Below are positions 9,530 through 18,236 of a stretch of 64,000 bases of DNA, one piece after another. Position 1 is the first letter of the stretch, and each line of letters begins with the position of its first letter. Origin of the DNA: Eubacteriaceae bacterium CHKCI004 (GTDB taxonomy: Bacteria > Bacillota > Clostridia > Lachnospirales > Lachnospiraceae); assembly GCA_900016875.1 (NCBI GenBank), contig FCNR01000017.1, positions 109,693-173,692 on the forward strand, read 5' to 3'. The notes under the pieces are model-generated. The model did not search any database. It was not told the origin of the DNA and saw only the letters and a list, made by a program, of their open reading frames with translations. Position numbers and translations under genes: made by a program.

Positions 9530-10888
9530 ATGTCAGAAAACCAAAATACAGAATGGAAAGAATCCTGGCGTGATGAGTATTTAAAATGGATTTGTGGTTT
9601 TGCAAATGCTCAGGGCGGCAAGATATATATCGGAACCGATGATAATGGAAATATCATCGGTGTACAGGATAGTAAAAAGCTGTTAGAAGACATCCCCAAT
9701 AAAGTGAGGGATATTCTTGGCATTATCGTGGATGTCAATCTGCTGACCCAAGATGGTAAAGATTACATTGAGATATGTGTGAATCCGAGCAGTTATCCTG
9801 TGAATTATAAGGGTGAGTACCATTATCGCAGCGGCAGTACAAAGCAGCTTCTCAGAGGAGCTGCTTTGACAGAGTTTTTATTGTCTAAAACCGGATATAA
9901 ATGGGATGCAGTTCCGGTGGATGGCGTTACGGTTGACGATCTGGACAAAGAGAGTTTCGATATTTTTCGGCGTGAAGCCCTGCGAAGTGGTCGTATGACA
10001 GAAGAAGATTTGAATATGAGTAATGAGCAGCTTTTAGATAATCTCGGTCTTCTTGAACATGGTAGGCTGAAACGAGCAGCAATTCTCTTATTCCATCGAA
10101 ATCCGGAAAAGTGGGTTACGGGGGCGTATATCAAAATAGGATATTTTGGCGAAGGGTCTGATCTGCGTTATCAGGATGAGATTCATGGTTCTTTATTTAT
10201 TCAGGCAGACAGGGTTATAGAGCTGATATATCTGAAATATATGAAAGCAATGATATCGTATGACAATGTTACAAGAATCGAGACGTATCCACTTCCTAAA
10301 GCAGCTGTCAGAGAGGCGGTATATAATGCGATTATCCATTCCAATTATGCGGCGCTAGTTCCAATACAGATTCGGATACATGAGGATGCGGTGTATATCA
10401 GTAATGATTGTGTTTTTCCGGTTGGATGGACTGTGGAAACATTGATGGAGCGTCATCGGTCACAGCCCTATAATCCCAATATTGCCAATGGATTTTTTCG
10501 GGCAGGATATGTGGAAACATGGGGACGCGGGATAGAAAAAATATGTGAAGCCTGTAAAAAACATGGTGTTCCAATGCCGGAATATACGCTTCATTTAGAA
10601 GATATTATGGTGAAATTTACGCCTTTAGGATATCAGGACACTTTAAAAGATCAAAATGTCCTGATAAATGACCCATTAAATGTCCTAATAAATAATTCTT
10701 TAGAGGAAAAAGTATTATCAGCAATAAAAGAAAATTCTCACATAACGCAGGCGCAGCTGTCCGCAAAACTAAATCGCTCTGACAGACAGATCAGAAGAGT
10801 TTTAAAAGAACTGAGAGAAAAGGGGGTTATTGAGCGTATTGGCAGCCGCAAATCAGGAGAATGGATTGTAAAATCAATAAAGAATTGA
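9530..10888 (+). CDS. AlbA_2 / RecG-like ATPase-domain regulator with C-terminal winged helix
   Basis: A 452-residue protein. Residues 1-120 form an AlbA_2 (Schlafen-type) domain with the hallmark FANAQGGKIYIGTDDNGNI. The middle has a GHKL-like ATPase segment (REAVYNAIIHSNYA, then GFFRAGYVETWGRGIEKI). The last 60 residues form a winged helix (ITQAQLSAKLNRSDRQIRRV). Relatives are annotated as putative transcriptional regulators or ATP-dependent DNA helicase RecG-like, and the function is unsettled. GGGGAGG precedes ATG 9530. Base use is more A+T-rich than its neighbours, so it may have been acquired. Confidence 0.82.
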   Translation: MSENQNTEWKESWRDEYLKWICGFANAQGGKIYIGTDDNGNIIGVQDSKKLLEDIPNKVRDILGIIVDVNLLTQDGKDYIEICVNPSSYPVNYKGEYHYRSGSTKQLLRGAALTEFLLSKTGYKWDAVPVDGVTVDDLDKESFDIFRREALRSGRMTEEDLNMSNEQLLDNLGLLEHGRLKRAAILLFHRNPEKWVTGAYIKIGYFGEGSDLRYQDEIHGSLFIQADRVIELIYLKYMKAMISYDNVTRIETYPLPKAAVREAVYNAIIHSNYAALVPIQIRIHEDAVYISNDCVFPVGWTVETLMERHRSQPYNPNIANGFFRAGYVETWGRGIEKICEACKKHGVPMPEYTLHLEDIMVKFTPLGYQDTLKDQNVLINDPLNVLINNSLEEKVLSAIKENSHITQAQLSAKLNRSDRQIRRVLKELREKGVIERIGSRKSGEWIVKSIKN

Positions 10889-10902
10889 GAAGAGAGACGA
10901 AA

Positions 10903-10938
10903 GAGGCTGTTTGGAATTATCTATTTTCCAACAGCCTC
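10903..10938 (+). terminator. terminator-like hairpin after the AlbA_2 gene
   Basis: GAGGCTGTTTGGAA pairs with TTCCAACAGCCTC with one bulged T; the downstream sequence ACTTTGTC is only weakly T-rich. Confidence 0.55.
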
Positions 10939-11161
10939 ACTTTGTCTACAGTCAGAGAGTTCTGCTGGGCAGAACACTGTGGAACACTGTGTTCTGACAA
11001 TGTATTCTTTCCATGCATGGAAAAGGATAAAGAACAGGCATTAGACATTATGGAACCTCCTTTTTATAATGAATTCATAAGGTAATCGTAATCAATTACC
11101 GCTGGCGCCATCAAAAAGAAAGATGAAGTTAAGGAATAAAAAGTAGATAAGGAGGAATCCC

Positions 11162-12040
11162 TTGACGAAAAAAGCAGAAAATGTAAAGAAAATCATTTCT
11201 TCAAAAAGAATAGTATCCACAGAAAGATTAATGTCTCCGAAAAGGATAACAGCCTTGCTGATAACGGGCATACTTCTGATGACAGCCGCCGGCTGCGGCA
11301 ATGCCGGAACACAGGGCGACGGAAACTCGCAGCCGGAAAATACCCAGAGCCAGACGGTAGAAAGCACGCAGGCGCAGCAGGACAACGCGCTGGAATCGGA
11401 AACGACAGCTGCGCAGGATACCGGAGCCGCAGCTTCTGATAACTCGCAGGTTGACGGGCAGGAAGAAAATTCCGAAGCGTCCGGAACCGCTGCCAATGGC
11501 GATTCCAATATTTTGGTCGCCTATTTTTCCTGGGCGGACAACGCCATTCTGGAAGAGGACGTGGACGCCGTGACTTCCCCGAGTGTCATAGCCCCGGGAA
11601 ATGTACAGGAACTGGCAGGCTGGGTGCAGGAACAGACGGAAGGAGACCTGTTCTCCATCCGCGTGGCGGAGCCGTATTCCAGCGACTGGGATGAATGTCT
11701 GAGTCGTGCCAATGATGAGAGAGGCGAGGATGCCCGGCCGGAGCTTGTGGAAAATGTGGAGAACCTGGACCAGTATGACACCGTATTTCTGGGGTATCCG
11801 AACTGGTGGTACGGTGTGCCGATGGCGCTTCTTTCCTTCCTGGAAGAAAATGATCTGTCCGGTAAGCAGGTTTATCTTTTCTGCTCCCACGGCACAGGAG
11901 GAGTGGCCGACAGCGTGGACATCATTGAGGAGGCGATACCAAATGCAGAAATATCTGACAACGTATTCGACTGTTATGAGGAAGACGCTTCCTCCTCTCA
12001 GGATGAAATCCAGAGCTGGCTTGGCGAGCTGGGCTATTAA
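11162..12040 (+). CDS. flavodoxin-domain lipoprotein
   Basis: A 292-residue surface-anchored flavodoxin. The hydrophobic segment ALLITGILLMTAAGC ends in a lipobox with Cys45. An approximately 70-residue Gln/Ser/Glu/Ala-rich linker follows, then a flavodoxin fold from ILVAYFSWADNA (altered phosphate loop) through FLGYPNWWYGVPMALLSFLE to CSHGTGGVADS. TTG 11162 is taken as start because AAGGAGG lies 7 nt upstream; ATG 11231 would still keep the lipobox but lacks a site. The role is probably extracellular electron transfer or quinone/iron reduction; this is inference. Confidence 0.85.
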   Translation: MTKKAENVKKIISSKRIVSTERLMSPKRITALLITGILLMTAAGCGNAGTQGDGNSQPENTQSQTVESTQAQQDNALESETTAAQDTGAAASDNSQVDGQEENSEASGTAANGDSNILVAYFSWADNAILEEDVDAVTSPSVIAPGNVQELAGWVQEQTEGDLFSIRVAEPYSSDWDECLSRANDERGEDARPELVENVENLDQYDTVFLGYPNWWYGVPMALLSFLEENDLSGKQVYLFCSHGTGGVADSVDIIEEAIPNAEISDNVFDCYEEDASSSQDEIQSWLGELGY

Positions 12041-12066
12041 AATGTGGTGGTGAAAGGACGAGAAGA

Positions 12067-12624
12067 ATGACAAATGTATGTGAAAATGGAAATGCAAAAA
12101 AGATTTTGATCGTATCCTATTCCTATTCAGGAAACACTCACCGGATCGCGAAAGAAATCCGGATGGCAGTCGGAGGAGACAGCTATACGATTTTTCCGTG
12201 GCAGCCATATCCCATGGAATTTTCGGAACTGCTCAGGCAGGTGAAAGAAGAGGTGAAGACAAAATACCGTCCCCGCCTGCTGCCTGTGAATGTTGTCTCT
12301 GCGAACTATGATATTATTTTTGCTGGTTCTCCCAACTGGTGCGGAACTATCGCGCCTCCACTTTATTCCTGGCTGTATTACAGCAAGCTGGATGGGAAAA
12401 TCATACTGCCATTTGTTTCCCATTGCGGCGGTACGCAGGGAGATATTCAAAAAGATATTTCCCGGCTTTGTCCTAAATCAGAGGTGCGTGAGACGCTTTA
12501 TGTACTGGATAGTACACTGGACGATGGAAGAACATTTCCTGATCTGCTGGCCCGCTGGCTGGAGAAAAATCAAATCCCTCATAAGAAGAAGGGAAAAGAA
12601 AACGACGATAAGCGACTGGTGTAA
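12067..12624 (+). CDS. flavodoxin family protein
   Basis: A 185-residue cytoplasmic flavodoxin. The FMN phosphate loop SYSYSGNTHRIA lies near residues 19-30, followed by FAGSPNWCGTIAPPLYSWLY and FVSHCGGTQGDIQKD. It lies 26 nt after the flavodoxin lipoprotein and is probably co-transcribed with it. The pair may pass electrons between cytoplasm and surface, but no membrane link is visible. Confidence 0.88.
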   Translation: MTNVCENGNAKKILIVSYSYSGNTHRIAKEIRMAVGGDSYTIFPWQPYPMEFSELLRQVKEEVKTKYRPRLLPVNVVSANYDIIFAGSPNWCGTIAPPLYSWLYYSKLDGKIILPFVSHCGGTQGDIQKDISRLCPKSEVRETLYVLDSTLDDGRTFPDLLARWLEKNQIPHKKKGKENDDKRLV

Positions 12625-12701
12625 ATGGAACTAATGTTTTTTAAGATTAAACAAAATACAAGGATAAATCTTTGATAAAGTGATTCGGGAGGAATGATTT
12701 T

Positions 12702-13241
12702 ATGAAAATTGTTGTACTGGAAGGAAGTCCCAATAAAAACGGTTCATCCAATATGCTGGCAGGAGAATTTATGCGGGGAGCACAGGAGGCAGGGCACAGT
12801 GTACAGGTGATAGATGCGGCTCATGACAATATTCATTCCTGCACAGGATGCATACATTGCGGATATGAAGGGCCGTGTGTGCAGAAGGATGATGTGGAAA
12901 AGTTCCGGAAAGAAATTCTTGCAGCGGATATGATGGTATTTGTGACGCCGTTATATTATTACGGTATGTCGGCGCAGCTAAAAACTCTTATTGACCGGTT
13001 CTGCGCTTTTAACAGCAGCCTTCAGCGCAAAGGGATGAAAGCCGCCATTCTTTCTGCCGCGTGGAACAGTGACAATTGGACATTTGACGCTCTGGAAGCG
13101 CACTATGAGACGCTGCTGCGGTATCTGAATCTCACAGATATGGGAAGAATATGGGGAAGAGGATGCGGTACTCCGTCCATGACAAAACGCTCCGCCTATA
13201 TGAGGATGGCGTATGAGCTGGGAAAGAACCTGAATAAATAA
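12702..13241 (+). CDS. NAD(P)H-dependent FMN reductase-like oxidoreductase
   Basis: A 179-residue flavodoxin-like reductase of the NADPH-dependent FMN reductase group. It has the FMN loop GSPNKNGSSNMLA near residues 8-20, a Cys-rich stretch CTGCIHCGYEGPC typical of this subgroup, and VFVTPLYYYGMSAQLKTLID as the dimer/FMN contact. A TCGGGAGGAATG site precedes ATG 12702. It could reduce flavins, quinones or the neighbouring flavodoxins. Confidence 0.87.
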   Translation: MKIVVLEGSPNKNGSSNMLAGEFMRGAQEAGHSVQVIDAAHDNIHSCTGCIHCGYEGPCVQKDDVEKFRKEILAADMMVFVTPLYYYGMSAQLKTLIDRFCAFNSSLQRKGMKAAILSAAWNSDNWTFDALEAHYETLLRYLNLTDMGRIWGRGCGTPSMTKRSAYMRMAYELGKNLNK

Positions 13242-13291
13242 AAAATGTACGAAAAACGATGGATATGATTGCAGGGAGGAATGAACAGAAA

Positions 13292-13810
13292 ATGATGAAT
13301 GTGTCAAAAGAAGGAAAAATGCGGCTGCATAATGGAATTATTGTTGTCTTTTTACTGTCTTTTCTGCTGGCAGAATTTCATAACAGAATGTGGCATGAAG
13401 TTTTTGCGTCTGTCGTACCGGAAAGAGAGAAGTCTGAAGGATTTCTGGTGGAGGAAAGAAAAACAGAGGTAACAGTATATACATACGGGGGAGAAATCTA
13501 CACGATCATGGGCAATCTGAAAGTGGATGCTCCGGAAGCCGGCGGGAGTGAATATCTGTTGGAAATAAACGGCAGTGTCGATGTACAGACTTCTGATGAA
13601 ATGAATCAGGAAAAAGCCGTGAGTATGGAAGAAAACGAACAAAATGAGCCTTCTGGCGATGGCAGTGTTTCTCTTACCGTGTACTGCGAAAACAAAATTT
13701 ATGGATTTTATGGGACAGCAGAAGTAATTGAGCGGCAGGAAAACAATGTGCAGAAAATAGAACTGCACGGGCATAAGGAAGGATTTTACGATAGCGAAGA
13801 GGCCCTCTGA
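13292..13810 (+). CDS. uncharacterised protein with one N-terminal membrane segment
   Basis: I do not recognise this family. The product of about 172 residues starts with a short basic region and one hydrophobic helix (IIVVFLLSFLLAEF), after which the chain is polar and acidic, so it is probably membrane-anchored with an outside domain. The segments VTVYTYGGEIYTIMGNLKV and LTVYCENKIYGFYGTAEVI look like paired beta-strand units separated by a Glu/Gln-rich spacer. ATG 13292 is preferred because AGGGAGGA lies 11 nt upstream. It sits between the reductase and aldo/keto reductase genes. Confidence 0.6.
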   Translation: MMNVSKEGKMRLHNGIIVVFLLSFLLAEFHNRMWHEVFASVVPEREKSEGFLVEERKTEVTVYTYGGEIYTIMGNLKVDAPEAGGSEYLLEINGSVDVQTSDEMNQEKAVSMEENEQNEPSGDGSVSLTVYCENKIYGFYGTAEVIERQENNVQKIELHGHKEGFYDSEEAL

Positions 13811-13889
13811 TACTGGCACACGCATAACAAACTGGTCTTGGAAGCAGGGAGCATTCTCTGGCGGATATTGATGAGAGGAGATAACAAGG

Positions 13890-14933
13890 ATGAAGTATGC
13901 AAAACTTGGCAATTCAGAACTTATGGTTTCCCGCATCTGCATGGGATGTATGGGATTTGGCGACGCAAAAAACGGACAGCACAGCTGGACTCTTGATGAG
14001 GAACATTCCCGCGAAATCATTCGACGTGGATTGGAATTAGGAGTGAATTTCTTTGATACGGCCATCGGCTATCAGAGCGGCACCAGCGAACAGTATCTGG
14101 GGAGAACACTCCGGGACGCCGCAAGACGGGATGATGTGGTCGTAGCCACAAAGTTCGTGCCGCGGACCCAGGAAGAGATCGACGCGGGAATTACCGGACA
14201 GCAGCACATTGAACGGCTGCTGAATAAGAGCCTGTCCAACCTGGGAATGGATTATGTGGATCTGTACATTTATCATATGTGGGACTATCAGACGCCCCTT
14301 TACGACATCATGGACGGACTGAACCGAATGGTAAAGGCAGGGAAAGCACGTTACATTGGAATATCCAACTGCTTTGCATGGCAGCTGGCCAAAGCCAATG
14401 CTCTGGCAGAAAAAGAAGGCTTTGCCAAATTCGTTTCTGTACAGGGACATTATAATCTGATATTCCGGGAAGAAGAACGAGAGATGGCAAAACTCTGCGC
14501 CGAGGACAACATCGCCATGACGCCTTACAGCTCCCTGGCGGGCGGACGCCTGTCCAAACACCCGGGCGAGACCTCCAAGCGACTGGAAGAAGACAGCTAC
14601 GCCCGCTTCAAATACGACGCCACCGCAGAGCAGGACGCCATCATCATTGACCGGGTGGCAGAGCTGGCGGACAAACACGGTGTGACCATGACAGAAATTT
14701 CCCTGGCATGGCTTCTCACCAAAGTGACTGCTCCGGTAGTGGGCGCTACAAAGCTTCATCACATCGAAGGCGCGGCCAAAGCCGTAGACCTGACGCTCAG
14801 CGACAGCGAGATCGCTTATCTGGAGGAAATGTACGTGCCACACAAGCTGGTGGGCGTCATGGCGCAGAACACGCCGGAAGCCGCCAAAGAAAAACATGTG
14901 TGGGGCACCGGGAACCAGAAGCTGGATGACTGA
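13890..14933 (+). CDS. aldo/keto reductase
   Basis: A 347-residue NADPH-dependent aldo/keto reductase (TIM barrel). The catalytic tetrad context is visible as NFFDTAIGYQSGTSEQYLGR (Asp and Tyr), VVATKF (Lys) and DLYIYHMWDY (His). The C-terminal cofactor region includes APVVGATKLHHIEGA. It reduces aldehydes or ketones, with the physiological substrate unknown. GAGGAG precedes ATG 13890. It closes the flavodoxin/oxidoreductase run and probably helps detoxify carbonyl compounds. Confidence 0.93.
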   Translation: MKYAKLGNSELMVSRICMGCMGFGDAKNGQHSWTLDEEHSREIIRRGLELGVNFFDTAIGYQSGTSEQYLGRTLRDAARRDDVVVATKFVPRTQEEIDAGITGQQHIERLLNKSLSNLGMDYVDLYIYHMWDYQTPLYDIMDGLNRMVKAGKARYIGISNCFAWQLAKANALAEKEGFAKFVSVQGHYNLIFREEEREMAKLCAEDNIAMTPYSSLAGGRLSKHPGETSKRLEEDSYARFKYDATAEQDAIIIDRVAELADKHGVTMTEISLAWLLTKVTAPVVGATKLHHIEGAAKAVDLTLSDSEIAYLEEMYVPHKLVGVMAQNTPEAAKEKHVWGTGNQKLDD

Positions 14934-15059
14934 GACAACATTCTGTTGAAAAGATAGCGGATGAGGATGCCACTCCTTCAGGATTCTTGTTTACAAAAAG
15001 TCGAAATAAAATATTTTATGCTTGATTTATGTATAAACGACAATTTATAATAAAGGTAA

Positions 15060-15332
15060 TTATCTGACCAGATTTTCATATCTCAAATGAAAACGCTGTA
15101 CTGAAATGCGGAACAGAAAAGATATCTGAAAGAGGACCAGGAGGGAGTGAGAACTATGATGGGAGTGATGGAGAAGCTGCTCAGCGAGGAGCGCGATGAA
15201 GGACGAATGGAAGGCAAAATGGACACTTTAGTGCAGCTGGTCTGCGAGGGAATTCTTACGATTTCGGATGCGGCTGCCAGATTATCCATGTCGGAAGAAC
15301 AGTTTCGAAGACTCATGGATGAAAGGAAGTAA
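15060..15332 (+). pseudogene. 3' relic of an Rpn-family nuclease/transposase-like gene
   Basis: One frame reads ISQMKTLY, an in-frame TGA (15102-15104), then NAEQKRYLKEDQEGVRTMMG, EKLLSEERDEGRMEGK and a closing ISDAAARLSMSEEQFRRLMD. This is the C-terminal tail commonly seen on Rpn / PD-(D/E)XK transposase-like proteins in this family, where a Trp codon would sit at the TGA. The catalytic N-terminal domain is absent. The part from ATG 15156 has an AGGAGG site and could still be made as a peptide of about 58 residues. Family assignment is by recollection of the tail pattern. Confidence 0.55.
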
Positions 15333-15612
15333 TTACGTGTAGTGACAAGTGGATAACAATGATATACGCGGGGCAGCGGCACTGAAATGATCAGGATGCT
15401 CTCTTTCGGGCAGGCAGGTAAAATAATAAAACTTGCCGTCCGGGAGAGGGCATTTTTTATGCCCCATTTTTGTCCAAGGGTTTTGCCCAAGAATATTTTT
15501 AGCATAACTAAAACCTATGACTCTGCATATAAACCAAGTATTGGCTATTTTAAATTTTCGGTGCTATAGTAAAAACAGAACAAAGGAAATGCCGGCAGAG
15601 AGAGGTGAAGCA

Positions 15613-15846
15613 ATGATTGGTTACTCGGAGAAGATGGTCGTCCGGAATCTGAAGGACGCCGGGTGCAGCCCGGAGATGATTATAAAATTTATGGGTTATG
15701 CGCAGGAAAGTAAAAAGGAAGAACAGCTTTCACTGCTGGAAAAGCACCGGAAAGAGCTGTTGGATAAAGTTCACGTAGAAGAAAAAAGAATTGACTGTCT
15801 GGACTATCTGATTTATCAGGTGCGGCAGAACAGGATTCGGATTTGA
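15613..15846 (+). CDS. small helical protein paired with the DUF3737 gene
   Basis: A 77-residue protein, MIGYSEKMVVRNLKDAGCSP onward, with a long helix (EQLSLLEKHRKELLDKVHVE) and the ending CLDYLIYQVRQNRI. The layout resembles the C-terminal effector/dimer helix of MerR regulators without a DNA-binding domain. It is 35 nt upstream of the DUF3737 gene and probably translated with it. Start ATG 15613 follows GAGAGGTGAAG; the longer in-frame start at 15517 has no site. Confidence 0.65.
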   Translation: MIGYSEKMVVRNLKDAGCSPEMIIKFMGYAQESKKEEQLSLLEKHRKELLDKVHVEEKRIDCLDYLIYQVRQNRIRI

Positions 15847-15881
15847 ACAGCAAAGTAGATATATTAGTAGGAGGAAGAAAA

Positions 15882-16775
15882 ATGCAGAGAATAGAGAATA
15901 AAACATTTGATGAGGAGCGGGCGCTCTATGGAAGTCATGGAATTATACTGAATCACTGCGCGTTTGACGGTCCGGCGGACGGGGAGAGTGCGCTGAAGGA
16001 AAGCAGCGACATTACCGTGCAGAACACCTTTTGTAATCTGCGGTACCCGTTCTGGCATGACAGCGAACTCAGAATTGAGGATTCGGAGATGACGGAGCTT
16101 TGCCGGGCGGCGCTCTGGTATTCGGACAATGTGAAGATTACCGGCACAAAGATGCATGGAATCAAGGCGCTTCGGGAATGCAGCAATGTAAAGATAGAGG
16201 AATGCGATATCGTTTCTCCGGAGTTTGGATGGTCAGTGAAAAATATTGAGATGCGCCGCTGCCACGCTGAGAGTGAATATTTTATGATGCGTTCGGAGAA
16301 TATTCGTTTTGAAGATGTGCAGTTTAAAGGGAAATATTCGTTCCAGTATATTAAGGATGCGGTATTTGAAAACTGTGTCTTTGATACGAAGGACGCCTTC
16401 TGGCACGGTCAGAATATCACTGTGAGGAACAGCACTATCAAAGGAGAATATTTCGCATGGTATTCTGATGGGCTGACGCTTATTGACTGTAAAATTATCG
16501 GAACCCAGCCGTTCTGTTATTGTAAGAATTTGAAAATGGTCAATTGTGAAATGATTGACACAGATTTATGCTTTGAAAAGTCCGATGTGGAGGCAACCAT
16601 CACAACACCAGTCATCAGTATTAAGAATCCGCATTCCGGCCGCATTGTCGTTCCGGAGGTTGGCGAGATGATCATGGATGACCCGGAAGCGAAGGGTGAG
16701 GTTGTCCTGGAAAATGTAAAGAAGAACGAAAATGTGGAGAGGAAAGAGGAGAAACGTGTGTGCGATTGTGCATAA
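15882..16775 (+). CDS. DUF3737 family beta-helix protein
   Basis: A 297-residue protein made of repeated short beta-strand turns (for example VKITGTKMHGIKAL, VKIEECDIVS, ITVRNSTIKGEYFA, LTLIDCKIIG), expected to form a right-handed parallel beta-helix. This matches DUF3737, whose function is unknown. The start follows GTAGGAGGAAGAAAA before ATG 15882. The last 30 residues are charged and end CDCA. Its end overlaps the MATE exporter start by 20 nt, so the two are translationally linked. Confidence 0.85.
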   Translation: MQRIENKTFDEERALYGSHGIILNHCAFDGPADGESALKESSDITVQNTFCNLRYPFWHDSELRIEDSEMTELCRAALWYSDNVKITGTKMHGIKALRECSNVKIEECDIVSPEFGWSVKNIEMRRCHAESEYFMMRSENIRFEDVQFKGKYSFQYIKDAVFENCVFDTKDAFWHGQNITVRNSTIKGEYFAWYSDGLTLIDCKIIGTQPFCYCKNLKMVNCEMIDTDLCFEKSDVEATITTPVISIKNPHSGRIVVPEVGEMIMDDPEAKGEVVLENVKKNENVERKEEKRVCDCA

Positions 16776-18123
16776 GAAAGGAAAGAAAGACAGACTCTCC
16801 GGGGATTCCCTGCCGCTGCTGCGTACTCTGCTGTGGCTGTCCATTCCCACTGTAATAGAAGAAGTTCTTGCGACGCTGCTCCAGTATGTCGACACCGCCA
16901 TGGTGGGACAACTGGGGGAGCAGGCTACCGCTTCGGTCAGTATCACAACCAATGTGACCTGGCTGGTAAACAGTATTCCCGGAGCCATCGGCACGGCCAT
17001 GCTGGTACTTATATCAAGATCGGAAGGCGCCGGACAGAAAGAACAGGTAAAAAAGCTTGCGCAGCAGGCTTTTTTGCTGTCTTTAGTTTTCGGACTGGTA
17101 TTAGGAGGGGTATCAGTTCTGCTAAGCAGTCGGATTCCTGTGTGGATGGGAGCGGAGGCATCTATTCAGAACACGGCTTCCCGCTACTTTTTTATTATCA
17201 GCCTGCCCATGGTATTCCGCTCCACAAGCGCAATCATGGGAGCGGCGCTTCGGGCTGTGCAGAATACAAAGACGTCCATGCTCATTAATGTAGCGGCCAA
17301 CGGTGCAAATATCCTGTTCAATTATCTGTTTATTTATGTGCTGGGATATGGCGTGGAGGGAGCAGCCGTCGCCTCGGCCATATCTTACGTGCTTGCCGGC
17401 GTTTTTATGTTTCTGTCGTGCCGGAAAAATGAGCTGCTGCGCTGGGAGTGGAAACATTTCGCGCCGGATGCCGGATTGCTGCGGCAATGCGCCGCCATAG
17501 GGACGCCGGTGCTTGGCACCAGCATGGTTTCCTGTTTCGGCTATGTGGTGTTCGCCAGTCTGATTTCCGGCATGGGAACCACTGTTTTTGCCGCCCATTC
17601 CATTGCGGTGACGGCGGAGACTATCTTTTATGTGCCGGGTTACGGACTGCGTTCCGCCGCCTCCACCCTCATAAGCAACGCCCGCGGCGAAGGAAATGTA
17701 CAGAAGTTAAAAACCGTGGCGAAGGTGAGCATTGCTTTGACTGTCGCCATGATGTGCATGAGCGGCATATTGCTCTATCTCGGCGCGCGGCCGCTGATGG
17801 GAATCTTCTCGCCCAGCCAGGCGGTGGTAAACCTGGGCGCGCAGATGCTCCGCCTAGTGGCACTGTCCGAGCCGTTTTTTGGCCTGATGGTCGTGCTAGA
17901 AGGAGTATTTTACGGCCTCGGCCGCACTCGATATGCCTTCGTGGTGGAAAGCATCGGCATGTGGGGCGTGCGGATTTTCTTCACATTTCTTGTGGTGAGA
18001 GTCTGGGGGATGGACCTTCGCGCCGTCTGGTACTGCATGATCGCTGATAATGTCTGTAAAGCGGTACTTCTGGCTATGCCTTTCCTGAGCCGGGCACGGC
18101 GGAGGATACTGCTGGAAAAATAA
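16756..18123 (+). CDS. MATE family efflux transporter
   Basis: A membrane exporter of about 455 residues with 12 predicted hydrophobic segments in two six-helix halves. N-terminal LWLSIPTVIEEVLATLLQYVDTAMVG and the internal repeat around CAAIGTPVLGTSMVSCFGYVVF are typical of the MATE family, Na+- or H+-coupled drug and metabolite exporters. GTG 16756 is preferred after AGAGGAG (16745-16751); ATG 16732 is also open but lacks a site. The substrate is unknown; its position after DUF3737 suggests a shared regulon. Confidence 0.9.
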   Translation: MCAIVHKKGKKDRLSGDSLPLLRTLLWLSIPTVIEEVLATLLQYVDTAMVGQLGEQATASVSITTNVTWLVNSIPGAIGTAMLVLISRSEGAGQKEQVKKLAQQAFLLSLVFGLVLGGVSVLLSSRIPVWMGAEASIQNTASRYFFIISLPMVFRSTSAIMGAALRAVQNTKTSMLINVAANGANILFNYLFIYVLGYGVEGAAVASAISYVLAGVFMFLSCRKNELLRWEWKHFAPDAGLLRQCAAIGTPVLGTSMVSCFGYVVFASLISGMGTTVFAAHSIAVTAETIFYVPGYGLRSAASTLISNARGEGNVQKLKTVAKVSIALTVAMMCMSGILLYLGARPLMGIFSPSQAVVNLGAQMLRLVALSEPFFGLMVVLEGVFYGLGRTRYAFVVESIGMWGVRIFFTFLVVRVWGMDLRAVWYCMIADNVCKAVLLAMPFLSRARRRILLEK

Positions 18124-18170
18124 TAAAAAACCCGTCTGTTTCTTAGAAAATGAAGCAGATGAAAAAAAGT

Positions 18171-18186
18171 CGCACGGTATCGTGCG
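18171..18186 (+). terminator. short hairpin after the MATE gene
   Basis: CGCACG and CGTGCG form a perfect 6-bp stem with loop GTAT, followed by TTAAAAAT. It is weak as a terminator for the MATE gene, which converges on pgm. Confidence 0.4.
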
Positions 18187-18199
18187 TTAAAAATAAAAA

Positions 18200-18224
18200 A
18201 AGGGACCGCAATCATGCAGTCCCT
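18200..18224 (-). terminator. terminator of pgm
   Basis: On the minus strand AAGGGACTGCA pairs with TGCGGTCCCTT (one T-G pair) around TGAT, followed by a long T-run (TTTTTATTTTT). It lies 12 nt after the pgm stop. Confidence 0.85.
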
Positions 18225-18236
18225 TCGTTGTGTTTA

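Noticed and set aside
10861..11085. 74-codon open frame after the AlbA_2 gene
   Set aside because: It starts inside the AlbA_2 gene, runs through the terminator hairpin and has no ribosome binding site.
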